Positions 18,812-27,466 of a DNA stretch of 64,000 nucleotides are shown here, one piece after another. The stretch's first letter is position 1, and the number at the start of each line of letters is the position of its first letter. This DNA comes from Cryomorphaceae bacterium BACL29 MAG-121220-bin8 (GTDB lineage: Bacteria > Bacteroidota > Bacteroidia > Flavobacteriales > Flavobacteriaceae): positions 310,001-374,000 of the forward strand of contig CAJIYP010000003.1 of NCBI GenBank assembly GCA_905181705.1, written 5' to 3'. The translations under genes were made by a program, and so were the position numbers. Under the pieces are notes generated by a model that was not told where the DNA came from, made no database searches, and was given only the letters and a program-made list of their open reading frames with translations.

Positions 18812-18829
18812 TATTTAAAAACAGTAAAT

Positions 18830-19678
18830 TTAATTTTTTTCAATATTTTTATTTTTAAAATAATTCCATATAATAAAAGTACCAAAAATCAATACAATTA
18901 TAGATAAATAAGAACTTTCAAAGCCAAATTCACCTCCATTTAACATATTATTTTTAGGAATTGTAAAATCAATTATTGAATAAGAATCTAGTCCACTAAC
19001 TTTAAATCCAAACATAGATTGAAAAAAATTCCAACTAAAATGGAGAGCTATTGGGAACCATAAGTTTTTCGTAAAAACATAAGATGCTCCTAAAAAGAAT
19101 CCTGCTAAAAATATATTACATAATCCAAGTGAAGTCACATTTGGATTAGATCCATGAATTAATGAGAAAAAAATCGAAGAAAGGAATAATGCAACATAGG
19201 GGTTAAAGGATTCTAGTAAATTTTTTAATAAATATCCCCTAAAAATGACTTCTTCAAAAATAGAGACTCCTGCAAATAACACAATTGATAATAAAATCTT
19301 ATTTAAATTAAATGAATAATTAACAAATACTATTTCATTAATAGATAATAGAAATAAAAAAGCAAAAGCCATAATTAAAAAACCTAGAATTAATCCAAAA
19401 TTAAATTCCTTTAATCTTCCATTTATTTTAAAACCTAATTCAATAATTGGCTGCTTATCAATGAATTTCATAAAAAGATATAACATGATAATCATAAAAA
19501 ATATCATGGAATATTCTAAAATAATCATAGTATTTAAATCAACTGTTCCGCTTGACATTTTATTAAGATCATATCCTGCCAACAACAACAATAAACCTGC
19601 TAATAGTTGAGGAACAAAAAGCAAGAAAAAAGACAAAAGAGATTTAATCCAACCATTATGATTTGTTACATTTTTCAT
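18830..19678 (-). CDS. CPBP family intramembrane metalloprotease
   Basis: 282-aa polytopic membrane protein of the CPBP (CAAX protease/bacteriocin-processing, 'Abi') family. All three signature motifs are intact: EEVIFR at residues 142-147, FSLIH ending at His175, and HFSWN at 213-217. These form the intramembrane glutamate/histidine active site. About eight hydrophobic segments. It overlaps the upstream TonB_C gene by one base (TAATG arrangement) and is followed 18 nt later by tRNA-Val. The substrate is unknown; family roles include prenyl-protein processing and bacteriocin self-immunity, neither shown here. Confidence 0.85.
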   Translation of the reverse strand: MKNVTNHNGWIKSLLSFFLLFVPQLLAGLLLLLAGYDLNKMSSGTVDLNTMIILEYSMIFFMIIMLYLFMKFIDKQPIIELGFKINGRLKEFNFGLILGFLIMAFAFLFLLSINEIVFVNYSFNLNKILLSIVLFAGVSIFEEVIFRGYLLKNLLESFNPYVALFLSSIFFSLIHGSNPNVTSLGLCNIFLAGFFLGASYVFTKNLWFPIALHFSWNFFQSMFGFKVSGLDSYSIIDFTIPKNNMLNGGEFGFESSYLSIIVLIFGTFIIWNYFKNKNIEKN

Positions 19679-20511
19679 TATTTATTTATTTTTGAATTAA
19701 ATAATATTGGGATGGTATATGAAACGGCGACAGGAATATCATTATTTAGTGCTGGTTCAAAATAAGGTAGTTTTTTAATGACCCTTTCCGCCTCCTGTCT
19801 AAAAAGATTAGGACCTAAAGAAGTTAAGTCATAAATAACACCGTCATTTTCGATTAATATTTCTATAAATACCACTACATCCTTTTCTGTTGTATTCGCT
19901 TTTTTAGGATACCTTAAGTGTTTATTAATATGATTCTGTACTTTTTCCTTAAAACATGTTTTTGACCCGTCAGAATTCATTTTCTCACATCCAGGAAATA
20001 AAGGAGCCCACTCAACGCTATCTAAAGCAAAAACAAGGTTTGAGTTATTTTCTTTGACAGGAATTCTATAAGTAATTGGAATTTGAAAAGGAAAAGAACT
20101 TATAGAATCATTAATCTTACCAGGAATCATTTTAGGAAGTTTTGCAAAAATATCTTTAGCTGCTTTTTCAAATAATTGATTTGCAGCTAATAGAGCTTCT
20201 TTATTATCAAATTTAACACCTACAAGATTACAATTTGCGTTAATATCACCAACCATTCCATTTTTATTAATTTCAAAATAGACATTAACAACAGCCTGAA
20301 GCCCTAAATCTACAGCAGTTTTAGGGTAAGAGAAAAATTCATCAATATGGTCTTGCATAGATTCATCAAAACAATTTTTTTGTAAACTAGAAGGTATTAA
20401 TTTACAAACAGGGAAAACAGGAAAATCCTCTTTTAAATTAATGTTTTCTTGAGATAAAACAGGGGATAAAAAAAATAACGAGATTAATAGTGAAAGAGTT
20501 GATCTAAACAT
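19678..20511 (-). CDS. Exported protein with two tandem TonB C-terminal-like domains
   Basis: 277 aa from ATG 20511 (a TTG lies three codons upstream). A cleavable signal peptide (MFRSTLSLLISLFFLSPVLSQE) replaces the membrane anchor and Pro-rich spacer of ordinary TonB. Two related domains follow, at about 30-150 and 165-275. Each opens with FP-x-C, then KxCF, QxHI and YPK, and each ends with a parallel strand of the kind seen in TonB_C (ITYRIP, VSYTIPILF). Lacking an anchor, it is unlikely to be a classical energy transducer; a periplasmic adaptor is one possibility. Coupled to the CPBP protease gene. Confidence 0.75.
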   Translation of the reverse strand: MFRSTLSLLISLFFLSPVLSQENINLKEDFPVFPVCKLIPSSLQKNCFDESMQDHIDEFFSYPKTAVDLGLQAVVNVYFEINKNGMVGDINANCNLVGVKFDNKEALLAANQLFEKAAKDIFAKLPKMIPGKINDSISSFPFQIPITYRIPVKENNSNLVFALDSVEWAPLFPGCEKMNSDGSKTCFKEKVQNHINKHLRYPKKANTTEKDVVVFIEILIENDGVIYDLTSLGPNLFRQEAERVIKKLPYFEPALNNDIPVAVSYTIPILFNSKINK

Positions 20512-20572
20512 GAAATGCAAGATAATAAATTAACTTTATTATAAATTATTTTTAAATTTTGAATAAAAAAAT

Positions 20573-20580
20573 TATATTTG
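20573..20580 (+). promoter_or_regulatory. -7 promoter element TATATTTG upstream of the lipoprotein gene
   Basis: Exact match to TAnnTTTG, 58 nt before the start at 20639. There is no TTG at 17-23 nt spacing; the nearest TTTTG ends 11 nt upstream. Confidence 0.35.
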
Positions 20581-20638
20581 AATTAGATTGGCATACTTTT
20601 TGGAATAATCTGATTGTTAAACTTTTAAATTATATATT

Positions 20639-21325
20639 ATGAAAAAAATATTTCTTTATACGTTTGTATTTTCTCTGATATTTTTGTCTTGTGAAAATTC
20701 TGATGTACTGTCAGATGATGAACTAATTGAAGCGATTATTGAAGCTGATAACAGAATCTCAGTTTCAAAAAATGATCTTCCAAAGTCTGCAATAAGTAGT
20801 CTAGATTTTAATATGCCTGATGATATTATACGTCAAGCTGAGTTAGCTCCAGAACTAGGTTATGAGGTTGAAATGAAGAGCTGGGACTTTTTTGATTTTG
20901 AACTTGATTATGAAAGAAACGACAATAAATATTTTTCTACAAGTGGAAGACCACTAGAATCATCAAAAGACAACAAAGATGGCTGGGGTGATAAAAGGGA
21001 TAAAGATGGTAAGGATGAAAAGAAAAAAAGAGGACCGTGTTTTAAGTTTCAATACCCACTTTCTTATACAATGGGAGATGGTTCTGTAATTACAGGAGAT
21101 GATAGAAAGGATATCCACACTCAAATGAAAGTATATTTTGAAAAGAACGGAAAAACCAAAGAAATTAAACCTAAATTAAATTTTCCTGTGACTATTTTAA
21201 TGTTAGACGATGATAAAAATGTATTTAGTAAGGAAATTGAATCGCATAAACTTTTAAAAGAAGCTATGGATTACTGTAGAAGCAGTAAAGGTGATAAAGA
21301 AAGCGGAGACGATAAAAAAGGTTAA
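20639..21325 (+). CDS. Uncharacterised lipoprotein with charged Asp/Lys-rich linker
   Basis: 228 aa. The lipoprotein signal MKKIFLYTFVFSLIFLSC puts lipidated Cys at 18. I do not recognise the family. Three parts can be seen: an acidic N-terminal region (DDELIEAIIEAD), a low-complexity linker of alternating Lys, Asp and Gly near residues 105-130, and a folded-looking part around CFKFQYPLSYTMGDGSVITGDD followed by beta-rich sequence. The tail returns to KGDKESGDDKKG. The Asp-rich segments could bind divalent cations, but this is only inference. The last 72 nt overlap the convergent DUF3955-like gene. Confidence 0.7.
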   Translation: MKKIFLYTFVFSLIFLSCENSDVLSDDELIEAIIEADNRISVSKNDLPKSAISSLDFNMPDDIIRQAELAPELGYEVEMKSWDFFDFELDYERNDNKYFSTSGRPLESSKDNKDGWGDKRDKDGKDEKKKRGPCFKFQYPLSYTMGDGSVITGDDRKDIHTQMKVYFEKNGKTKEIKPKLNFPVTILMLDDDKNVFSKEIESHKLLKEAMDYCRSSKGDKESGDDKKG

Positions 21326-21562
21326 TTGTTCTTCAAAATAATTTCTTAATAAGTCTCTAAATTGAGGCTTATTTTTTTCCTTCAATCCTATAAATAAAAA
21401 TAATACAGACAATACCATAATCAAGTACCCTAATGGAATTAATGCAAAAGGTTCTAATAAATATCCGTTTTCATCAACTTCAATACCTATATATTCAAAT
21501 GAAACAAAACATATTGTTCCAATTAGAAAAAGACAGGTTGCTATTTTTTGTTTGATTCCCAT
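21254..21562 (-). CDS. Small membrane protein, DUF3955-like
   Basis: 102 aa with membrane helices near residues 8-25, 40-62 and 80-98. The first ~65 residues resemble DUF3955 (a Cys in helix 1, then a short loop ending LLEPFALIPLGYL before helix 2). The last third runs antisense into the neighbouring lipoprotein gene for 72 nt and may be an extension. Its start overlaps the end of the upstream sulfatase gene by 22 nt on the same strand, so the two are likely cotranscribed. Function unknown. Confidence 0.55.
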   Translation of the reverse strand: MGIKQKIATCLFLIGTICFVSFEYIGIEVDENGYLLEPFALIPLGYLIMVLSVLFLFIGLKEKNKPQFRDLLRNYFEEQLTFFIVSAFFITFTASTVIHSFF

Positions 21563-22929
21563 GTTTTCGTGAACTTTCCACTTTGTTTAACTTCTAGACC
21601 CTTTTCTATCCAATTATTATGATTATACTTTGGTAAATTTGGAATTGTATCTAAAGACGCTTTTAAAGTATTATAAATTTGATTTTCTTTATTAGTTAGG
21701 TTACTAATTGATATTTGTTTTTTTTCATACAAATCTTCTGAATATTTAAAAAAATCTCCTCTTTTGTATAATTTGTATTCTTTATTTTGGGCATAAACTC
21801 CTTTTGAAATATCAGGGTTGTTTGCCCCCCACATTGGATTATAATAGGTGATTAAAACCTCTCTTTCTTTGTAGTCTTTATTATTAAACAAAGGCAATAA
21901 ACTTTTCCCATATGACTCTGTTTTTTTAACATTTAAAATATCTTCAAATGTTGCATAAAAATCTGTAAAATCAATTAATGCATCACTTTTAAAACCTTTT
22001 TTTATATTTTTTTTCCAATTTACTATCATTGGTACATTTGAAGCATATTTAATTGTTGAGCCTTTAGCTCCTCTAATTTCAATATCATTATTTAGAGTTA
22101 CAACTTGTGTGTCAGTTCCATTATCTCCAATAAAAATTAAAATTGTATTATCTAAATTATTTTTATTCAAAGTAGAGGCTATTTTACCTACAATTTTATC
22201 GGCATAATTTATATAATCGGGAAAATAGATTTCATTATTACCGTTATTTCTGTCTTCTCTATTTTTCCAATCATCAGAATAAGGTGTTGGTCGAAATGGA
22301 TCATGAACTAAAGCCATTGGATAATAGATAAAAAAAGGATCATCTTTATTATTTTCAATAAAATTAATTATATAATCAGTAAAAATATCAGGTCCATAAT
22401 CATCAATATCTTTATTTAGTTCTATGCCATTTTGAACAATTAAAGGATTAGCAAACCTTTGATTTTGTTCTATTAACCACCACAAACAATATTCATCAAA
22501 ACCACTTTTGTGAGGTCTATCTAAATCCTGATTGTTTTCTAAATCATATTGAACACCATTTAATTGCCATTTCCCAACTACAGTTGTTTTGTATCCGTTA
22601 TCCTGAAAAAGATTTCCAAAAGTTTTTTCATTTGGATTTAAATACGTAAAATATTCATAGTTTATATAATTCGGCTTTCCAGTCATGATTTTTACTCTCG
22701 ACGGTGTACACAAGGGCTGAGAATAGGCATTATTAAAGTTAATTCCATTTCTAGCCAAAGAATCTAAAACAGGAGTATTATATTCATTAGCTCCATTAAT
22801 ACCAATAGCTTCATAACCAAGGTCATCAGACATAATTAAAATTACATTAGGCTTATCTATATTATTTGATTTATTACAGGATATAGAACCTAAAAAAAGT
22901 GTAAAAAATATAAGAAATTTGAAATTCAT
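21541..22929 (-). CDS. Sulfatase family lipoprotein (formylglycine-dependent)
   Basis: 462 aa from ATG 22929, which gives a lipoprotein signal MNFKFLIFFTLFLGSISC with Cys18; the further-upstream start at 22953 adds only a hydrophobic tail. Sulfatase hallmarks: metal-binding Asp-Asp in IMSDDLGYE (35-36), the formylglycine site CTPSR at residues 74-78, KWQLNG in the core and GDNGTD further on. The modified cysteine requires a formylglycine-generating enzyme or anSME elsewhere. Likely substrates are sulfated esters or polysaccharides; no carbohydrate-utilisation locus or SusCD pair surrounds it. Phosphonate hydrolase-like activity cannot be excluded. Confidence 0.88.
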   Translation of the reverse strand: MNFKFLIFFTLFLGSISCNKSNNIDKPNVILIMSDDLGYEAIGINGANEYNTPVLDSLARNGINFNNAYSQPLCTPSRVKIMTGKPNYINYEYFTYLNPNEKTFGNLFQDNGYKTTVVGKWQLNGVQYDLENNQDLDRPHKSGFDEYCLWWLIEQNQRFANPLIVQNGIELNKDIDDYGPDIFTDYIINFIENNKDDPFFIYYPMALVHDPFRPTPYSDDWKNREDRNNGNNEIYFPDYINYADKIVGKIASTLNKNNLDNTILIFIGDNGTDTQVVTLNNDIEIRGAKGSTIKYASNVPMIVNWKKNIKKGFKSDALIDFTDFYATFEDILNVKKTESYGKSLLPLFNNKDYKEREVLITYYNPMWGANNPDISKGVYAQNKEYKLYKRGDFFKYSEDLYEKKQISISNLTNKENQIYNTLKASLDTIPNLPKYNHNNWIEKGLEVKQSGKFTKTWESNKK

Positions 22930-23007
22930 TTTGAAAAGATAATAATATATCAATATATAAATTATTTAATAAATATTACAAATAGTTCATTAATCAATGA
23001 TATATAT

Positions 23008-23039
23008 TTGATTTAAGTTAATTTCATTTTATATTTTTG
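23008..23039 (+). promoter_or_regulatory. Complete Bacteroidota-type promoter (TTG-N21-TATTTTTG)
   Basis: A -33 element TTG (preceded by T, 23007-23010) is separated by 21 nt from an exact -7 element TATTTTTG (23032-23039), matching TTG-N17-23-TAnnTTTG. The start codon at 23063 is 23 nt beyond the -7 element, leaving a short leader. It reads into the flavin reductase-like / O-methyltransferase pair. A second TATATTTG at 23003-23010 overlaps the -33 element. Confidence 0.6.
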
Positions 23040-23062
23040 GTAACCCTATTTTAATATAAATC

Positions 23063-23680
23063 ATGGAACACTTTTCTAAATCCCAAATAAATTCAATGGA
23101 TAAGATTTTTAGATTAAATCTTATAAATAGTTGTACAGGATACAAATCAGCTAATCTAATTGGGACCTTATCAGATGAAGACATCCTTAATCTTGCCGTA
23201 TTTAGTTCTATAACTCACTTGGGAAGTAATCCAGCATTGCTAGGTTTTATAGTCCGCCCTACAATAGTTCCTAGAGACAGTTATAAAAATATCTTATCTA
23301 ATAAATTTTTTACTGTTAATCACATTCATGTAGATGATATTGAAGATGCTCACCATACTTCTGCCAGATATCCATCTAAAATTTCAGAATTTGATATGAC
23401 TAAATTTGAATCAGAATATTTAAATGAATTTCCCGCACCGTTTGTAAAAAGTTCTAAAATCAAACTTGGTTGTAAGTACTTAAATAAATACGAAATTAAG
23501 GAGAATGACACACTGTTAATGGTTGCAGAGATAAATGATATTTACTTTGAAAATGAATACTTAAATGAGGACGGATGGCTTCAACTAGACAAAGCTAAAT
23601 CTGTTGCTATAAATGGATTAGATGGGTATGCACTCCCCTCTTTAATTGACAGGTATAAATATGCAAAGCCAAAAAAATGA
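23063..23680 (+). CDS. Flavin reductase-like FMN-binding split-barrel protein
   Basis: 205 aa, similar in overall pattern to flavin reductase-domain proteins that bind FMN: an N-terminal strand with SANLIGTLS, then NLAVFSSITHLGSNPALLGFIVRPT and the loop RDSYKNILSNKFFTVNHIH. No signal peptide. It may bind FMN and act as an oxidoreductase or storage/transfer protein; no catalytic assignment is possible from sequence. Its stop overlaps the methyltransferase start (ATGA), and a well-formed promoter lies directly upstream. Confidence 0.75.
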   Translation: MEHFSKSQINSMDKIFRLNLINSCTGYKSANLIGTLSDEDILNLAVFSSITHLGSNPALLGFIVRPTIVPRDSYKNILSNKFFTVNHIHVDDIEDAHHTSARYPSKISEFDMTKFESEYLNEFPAPFVKSSKIKLGCKYLNKYEIKENDTLLMVAEINDIYFENEYLNEDGWLQLDKAKSVAINGLDGYALPSLIDRYKYAKPKK

Positions 23681-24318
23681 AAGAATTTATAGATCAGAAA
23701 ATTTTGGATTATGTAGATTTATATTCTCAACAAGAGCCCCTTTTACTAAAAGAATTAAATAAAGAAACTAATTTAAAAGTTCTTAATCCAAGAATGTTAA
23801 GTGGAAGTTATCAAGGGAGAATTTTGTCTATTATCTCAAAAATTCTAAAACCAAAAATGGTTTTAGAAATCGGAACCTACACTGGATATTCAGCATTATG
23901 TATAGCAGAGGGGCTAGATATAGGTGGGACAATAGATACTATTGATATAAATGAAGAACTTCAACAAATTCAAAATAAATTTTTTGGCAAATCGGGGTTT
24001 GCAAAACAAATCAATCAACATTTAGGGAATGCTTTAGATATTATACCAAAAATAAATAAGACATTTGATTTAGTTTTTCTAGATGCGGATAAAGAAAACT
24101 ATATTGAATATTTTAATTTAATAATCGATAAAGTTAATTCTGGAGGAGTAATAATTGCTGACAACGTTTTATGGAGTGGAAAGGTTATAAAAGCTGATAC
24201 TAATGATTTGGTAACAAATAAGTTAATAGAATTTAATAATCTTATAAATAAAGACAAAAGAATAGAGAATATAATTCTTCCTTTTAGAGACGGACTTTCT
24301 ATCTGCAGAAAAATTTAA
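23677..24318 (+). CDS. O-methyltransferase, class I SAM-dependent (CCoAOMT-like)
   Basis: 213 aa. SAM-binding motif VLEIGTYTGYSALCIAEGL at about residues 66-84; DTIDINEE places the acidic residue contacting the ribose; FDLVFLDADKENY near 128-140 and IADNV carry the metal-binding acidic residues typical of caffeoyl-CoA-type O-methyltransferases. Complete for this family. It is translationally coupled to the preceding FMN-binding protein. Acceptor unknown: catechol-like compounds are usual for the family. Confidence 0.87.
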   Translation: MKEFIDQKILDYVDLYSQQEPLLLKELNKETNLKVLNPRMLSGSYQGRILSIISKILKPKMVLEIGTYTGYSALCIAEGLDIGGTIDTIDINEELQQIQNKFFGKSGFAKQINQHLGNALDIIPKINKTFDLVFLDADKENYIEYFNLIIDKVNSGGVIIADNVLWSGKVIKADTNDLVTNKLIEFNNLINKDKRIENIILPFRDGLSICRKI

Positions 24319-24578
24319 AGATTTCTTTTTATAGAACCTCCTAAATCTTCAATATTTTCTTTTACGCTATCAATATCTTTTTTCAGGGATTCCGTATCGA
24401 TTCCTTTTGTTTTAGCGCTTTTTTTGATTTCACTTTTCACTTCTTCAGTTGCATCTTTAACCACACGAATTCCCTTTCCAAGTCCTTTTGAAATTTCAGG
24501 AATCTTATCTGCTCCAAAAACAAGTAAAACAATAAGTCCAATAAAAAGAATTTCAGGACCACTAATAAATAAAAGCAT
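24315..24578 (-). CDS. tatA: Twin-arginine translocase subunit TatA/E
   Basis: 87 aa with the TatA plan: one N-terminal membrane helix (FISGPEILFIGLIVLLVFGADKI), the hinge and the amphipathic helix (PEISKGLGKGIRVVKDATEEVKSEIKK), then a charged tail. The conserved Phe-Gly preceding the amphipathic helix is present as FGADKIPE. TatA multimers form the pore for folded twin-arginine substrates. TatC is not adjacent. It converges with and overlaps the O-methyltransferase by 4 nt. Confidence 0.92.
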   Translation of the reverse strand: MLLFISGPEILFIGLIVLLVFGADKIPEISKGLGKGIRVVKDATEEVKSEIKKSAKTKGIDTESLKKDIDSVKENIEDLGGSIKRNL

Positions 24579-24638
24579 ATTTTTTTCTTTAAGTTAAAGA
24601 TAGAAAAATAGCAGATTAGTTTAACCAACCATTAGATT

Positions 24639-26939
24639 TTATCCCTTTATTTTATTTTTAAACTTATCAAATTCTGAATCATCTTGTTTTTTAGGCCATG
24701 AATTATTAGATGTATCAATATCTGCTGTTTCCAAATCTGGATCTAAAATTATATTTATAATTTTCTTTTCTGAAGTCACTAATTTACTAACTTCATTGTC
24801 ATTCTTTCTCCAAACCTGAACAGGATACTTAATTTTCTCTTTAGTCCCATCTTCGTACTCATATTCAACAATGATTGGCATTACTAAACCTCCTGGTTTG
24901 TCAAAAACTATCTCATAAAAATATTTAGGAATTTTTAAACTTGCTATTTCCTCATCACTAAAATTTTCATTTAAATAATTACTTAATAATTTAGAGTTTT
25001 CTAACGGGTTTCCTTCTTTTAAGTTTTCAGTATCATTTTTAAAATCTTCTAAATAAACCAAACCTCTTAACCTGTTCAGAGGAATACCTCTTTCTTCCAT
25101 CATTTTTACCATTTCTGTCCCAGGTTTTGACGAAACATAAAATTGATTTACTTCTTTGATTCCTATATCTACATAATCTGTGGTATAAAACCAACCTCTC
25201 CAGAACCAATCTAAATCAACGGCAGAAGCATCTTCCATTGTTCTAAAAAAGTCTTCTGGTGTTGGGTGCTTAAACATCCAACGCTTTGAGTAAGTTTTAA
25301 AAGCATGATCAAAAAGTTCCTTACCCATAATAGTCTCTCTTAAAATATTTAATGCAGTGGCTGGCTTTCCATAAGCATTAGGACCAAGGCTATATACGTT
25401 TTCAGGGTTAGACATTATAGGAGCTAAAAAATTTTGGTCCACACTCATATACCTTGTAATTAAAGCAGCTGGCCCTCTATCTGAGGGAAATTCTTTTAAT
25501 GGGTATATTATTTCAGGATAATCTTCTCCAAGTTTTTGTTCAGTTATGTATTGAACAAAAGTATTAATTCCTTCATCCATCCATGCCCATTGACGTTCAT
25601 CGTTATTAACTATCATTGGGAAAAAATTATGACCAACTTCATGAATAATAACTCCAATCATTCCAAATTTAACATCATCTGAATAGGAACCATCGATATT
25701 AGGTCTTCCAAAATTGAAGCAAATCATTGGATATTCCATTCCAATTTGTTTTGCGTGTACTGAAATAGCTTTGTGGTAAGGATAATCAAAAGTATAATCT
25801 GAATAAGTTTTTAAAGTTTCTGCTACAGCGATAGTTGAATAATCTTCCCATAGTGGGTTTCCCTCTTTAGGATACATTGATACAGCCATAACATCTCTAT
25901 CTCCAATCTTAACGGCCATCATGTCCCAAATAAACTTTCTGGATGTTGCGAAAGCAAAATCTCGAACATTTTGAGCCTTAAAATGCCAAGTTTTCTTGTT
26001 ACTAGAAAAACCTTTTTCTGCTTGTTCTGCTTCAATTTGAGTAACTATTAAAACAGGTTTGTCATAAGATTTTTTTGCCTTATTAAATCTTTTCATCATT
26101 TCTTTAGAAAAAATTTCTTTTCGGTTTTGTAATTCTCCTGTTGCATCTAAAATATGATCAGAGGGAACAGTAATTTTTACTTCATAATTTCCAAATGGTA
26201 AAGCAAATTCTCCATCACCCCAAAATTGATAATTTTGCCACCCTTCAATTTCATTATAAACTGCCATTCTAGGAAAAAATTGTGCTATAATATAGGAACG
26301 ATTGCCATCACTTTTAAAACTTTCATAACCAGATCTACCGTCTTGATTTACGTGATCCTGAATATTGTACCACCATTTTATAGAAAAAGAAATTTTTTCT
26401 CCACTTTTTAGTGCATTAGGCAAGTCTATTCTCATCATTGTTTGATTTATGATGTAGGATAGAGATTTTCCATTTTCATCTTTTACGTATTCAATATTAA
26501 AACCCCCATCAAATGGATCATTTAAAAATTGATCAGTAAATTCAGATGGTCGATAAAATGGTCTAGCACCATTACCATCTTTTTCTAGTGAGGGAGAATC
26601 TTTCTCTCTAACGTTTTGATCTAATTGAACCCATAAATATTCTAAGTTATCTGGTGAATTATTCGTGTAAATAATACTTTCATTTCCATATATTTTTTTA
26701 TTTCTATCGTCTAACTCAATTTCCATTTTATAATCTGCCTGTTGTTGATAATAAGCGGGTCCTGGGGCTCCAGCAGCAGTTCTAAACATGTTAGGAGAAG
26801 AAAATTCCTGGTACATTTGTCTAAATTTATTTAAATTCAAATGTCCTTTTTGTTTAGTTTCTTCAGGTTTTTCTTGAGAAAATCCTAGAAATGAAATCAT
26901 TAATGAGAATAATAATAGTTTGATATTTATAGTTTTCAT
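24639..26939 (-). CDS. M1 family metallopeptidase, exported
   Basis: 766 aa with a signal peptide ending FLGFSQE. The gluzincin zinc site is intact: HEVGH at residues 433-437 and the third ligand Glu456 in WAWMDEGINTF. The aminopeptidase GAMEN motif appears as QIGMEYPMICF around 398-408. The N-terminal beta domain covers roughly residues 65-270, and a C-terminal domain follows the catalytic part. It probably digests peptides in the periplasm or on the surface. Last gene of the minus run behind tRNA-Gly, 35 nt after the DUF6702-like gene. Confidence 0.9.
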   Translation of the reverse strand: MKTINIKLLLFSLMISFLGFSQEKPEETKQKGHLNLNKFRQMYQEFSSPNMFRTAAGAPGPAYYQQQADYKMEIELDDRNKKIYGNESIIYTNNSPDNLEYLWVQLDQNVREKDSPSLEKDGNGARPFYRPSEFTDQFLNDPFDGGFNIEYVKDENGKSLSYIINQTMMRIDLPNALKSGEKISFSIKWWYNIQDHVNQDGRSGYESFKSDGNRSYIIAQFFPRMAVYNEIEGWQNYQFWGDGEFALPFGNYEVKITVPSDHILDATGELQNRKEIFSKEMMKRFNKAKKSYDKPVLIVTQIEAEQAEKGFSSNKKTWHFKAQNVRDFAFATSRKFIWDMMAVKIGDRDVMAVSMYPKEGNPLWEDYSTIAVAETLKTYSDYTFDYPYHKAISVHAKQIGMEYPMICFNFGRPNIDGSYSDDVKFGMIGVIIHEVGHNFFPMIVNNDERQWAWMDEGINTFVQYITEQKLGEDYPEIIYPLKEFPSDRGPAALITRYMSVDQNFLAPIMSNPENVYSLGPNAYGKPATALNILRETIMGKELFDHAFKTYSKRWMFKHPTPEDFFRTMEDASAVDLDWFWRGWFYTTDYVDIGIKEVNQFYVSSKPGTEMVKMMEERGIPLNRLRGLVYLEDFKNDTENLKEGNPLENSKLLSNYLNENFSDEEIASLKIPKYFYEIVFDKPGGLVMPIIVEYEYEDGTKEKIKYPVQVWRKNDNEVSKLVTSEKKIINIILDPDLETADIDTSNNSWPKKQDDSEFDKFKNKIKG

Positions 26940-26974
26940 TTTAATATTTTGAATGTTAAATTTAACAAAAAAGT

Positions 26975-27466
26975 TTAGAATTCAAATGCAGCATTAGGAC
27001 TATCTTTTCTGAGAATGAAGCTTCTTTTTTTAATTCCTTTTTTTACATGAATTATATTTTGTTGTTTTTCAAATAAATCAAAGAGAATAGTGTTTTCTAA
27101 TTGAATTTTTTTGAAAGATGGAAGGTTCTCTATTTCCATATAAAAAACAAACATTTCTTTGTTTTCTTCTAAACCTAAGTAAAATGGCTCATATTTATTG
27201 TCATCAAAATATATAAAGACATTTGATATTAGATATCTATTAATCAATTCTTTAATTTCTTTTGAGTTTAGATTCTGATTTAAACCTAAATCTATTCCAA
27301 CCTTTTCATTAACTAAATTGGTAAAATCATCTTTGAAAATTTTAATTGTAATTTGAAGAGAACTTGTATCTTCTTTAAATTCATAAAGGCTTGTACTTAC
27401 ATAATACTTGTGAGTATTAGATCCAATTAAAAAAAAACAAATAATTAATAAACTAATTTTTTTCAT
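26975..27466 (-). CDS. DUF6702-like exported protein
   Basis: 163 aa with a short signal peptide (MKKISLLIICFFLIGSNTHK) and a beta-rich body. Overall pattern, including a His soon after the cleavage region and YVSTSLYEFKEDTSSLQITIKIFKDDF, resembles the DUF6702 family, which is commonly found next to M1 peptidases in flavobacteria (recalled, not checked). It overlaps the upstream gene by 14 nt. Function unknown; a periplasmic partner of the peptidase is a guess from context. Confidence 0.65.
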   Translation of the reverse strand: MKKISLLIICFFLIGSNTHKYYVSTSLYEFKEDTSSLQITIKIFKDDFTNLVNEKVGIDLGLNQNLNSKEIKELINRYLISNVFIYFDDNKYEPFYLGLEENKEMFVFYMEIENLPSFKKIQLENTILFDLFEKQQNIIHVKKGIKKRSFILRKDSPNAAFEF

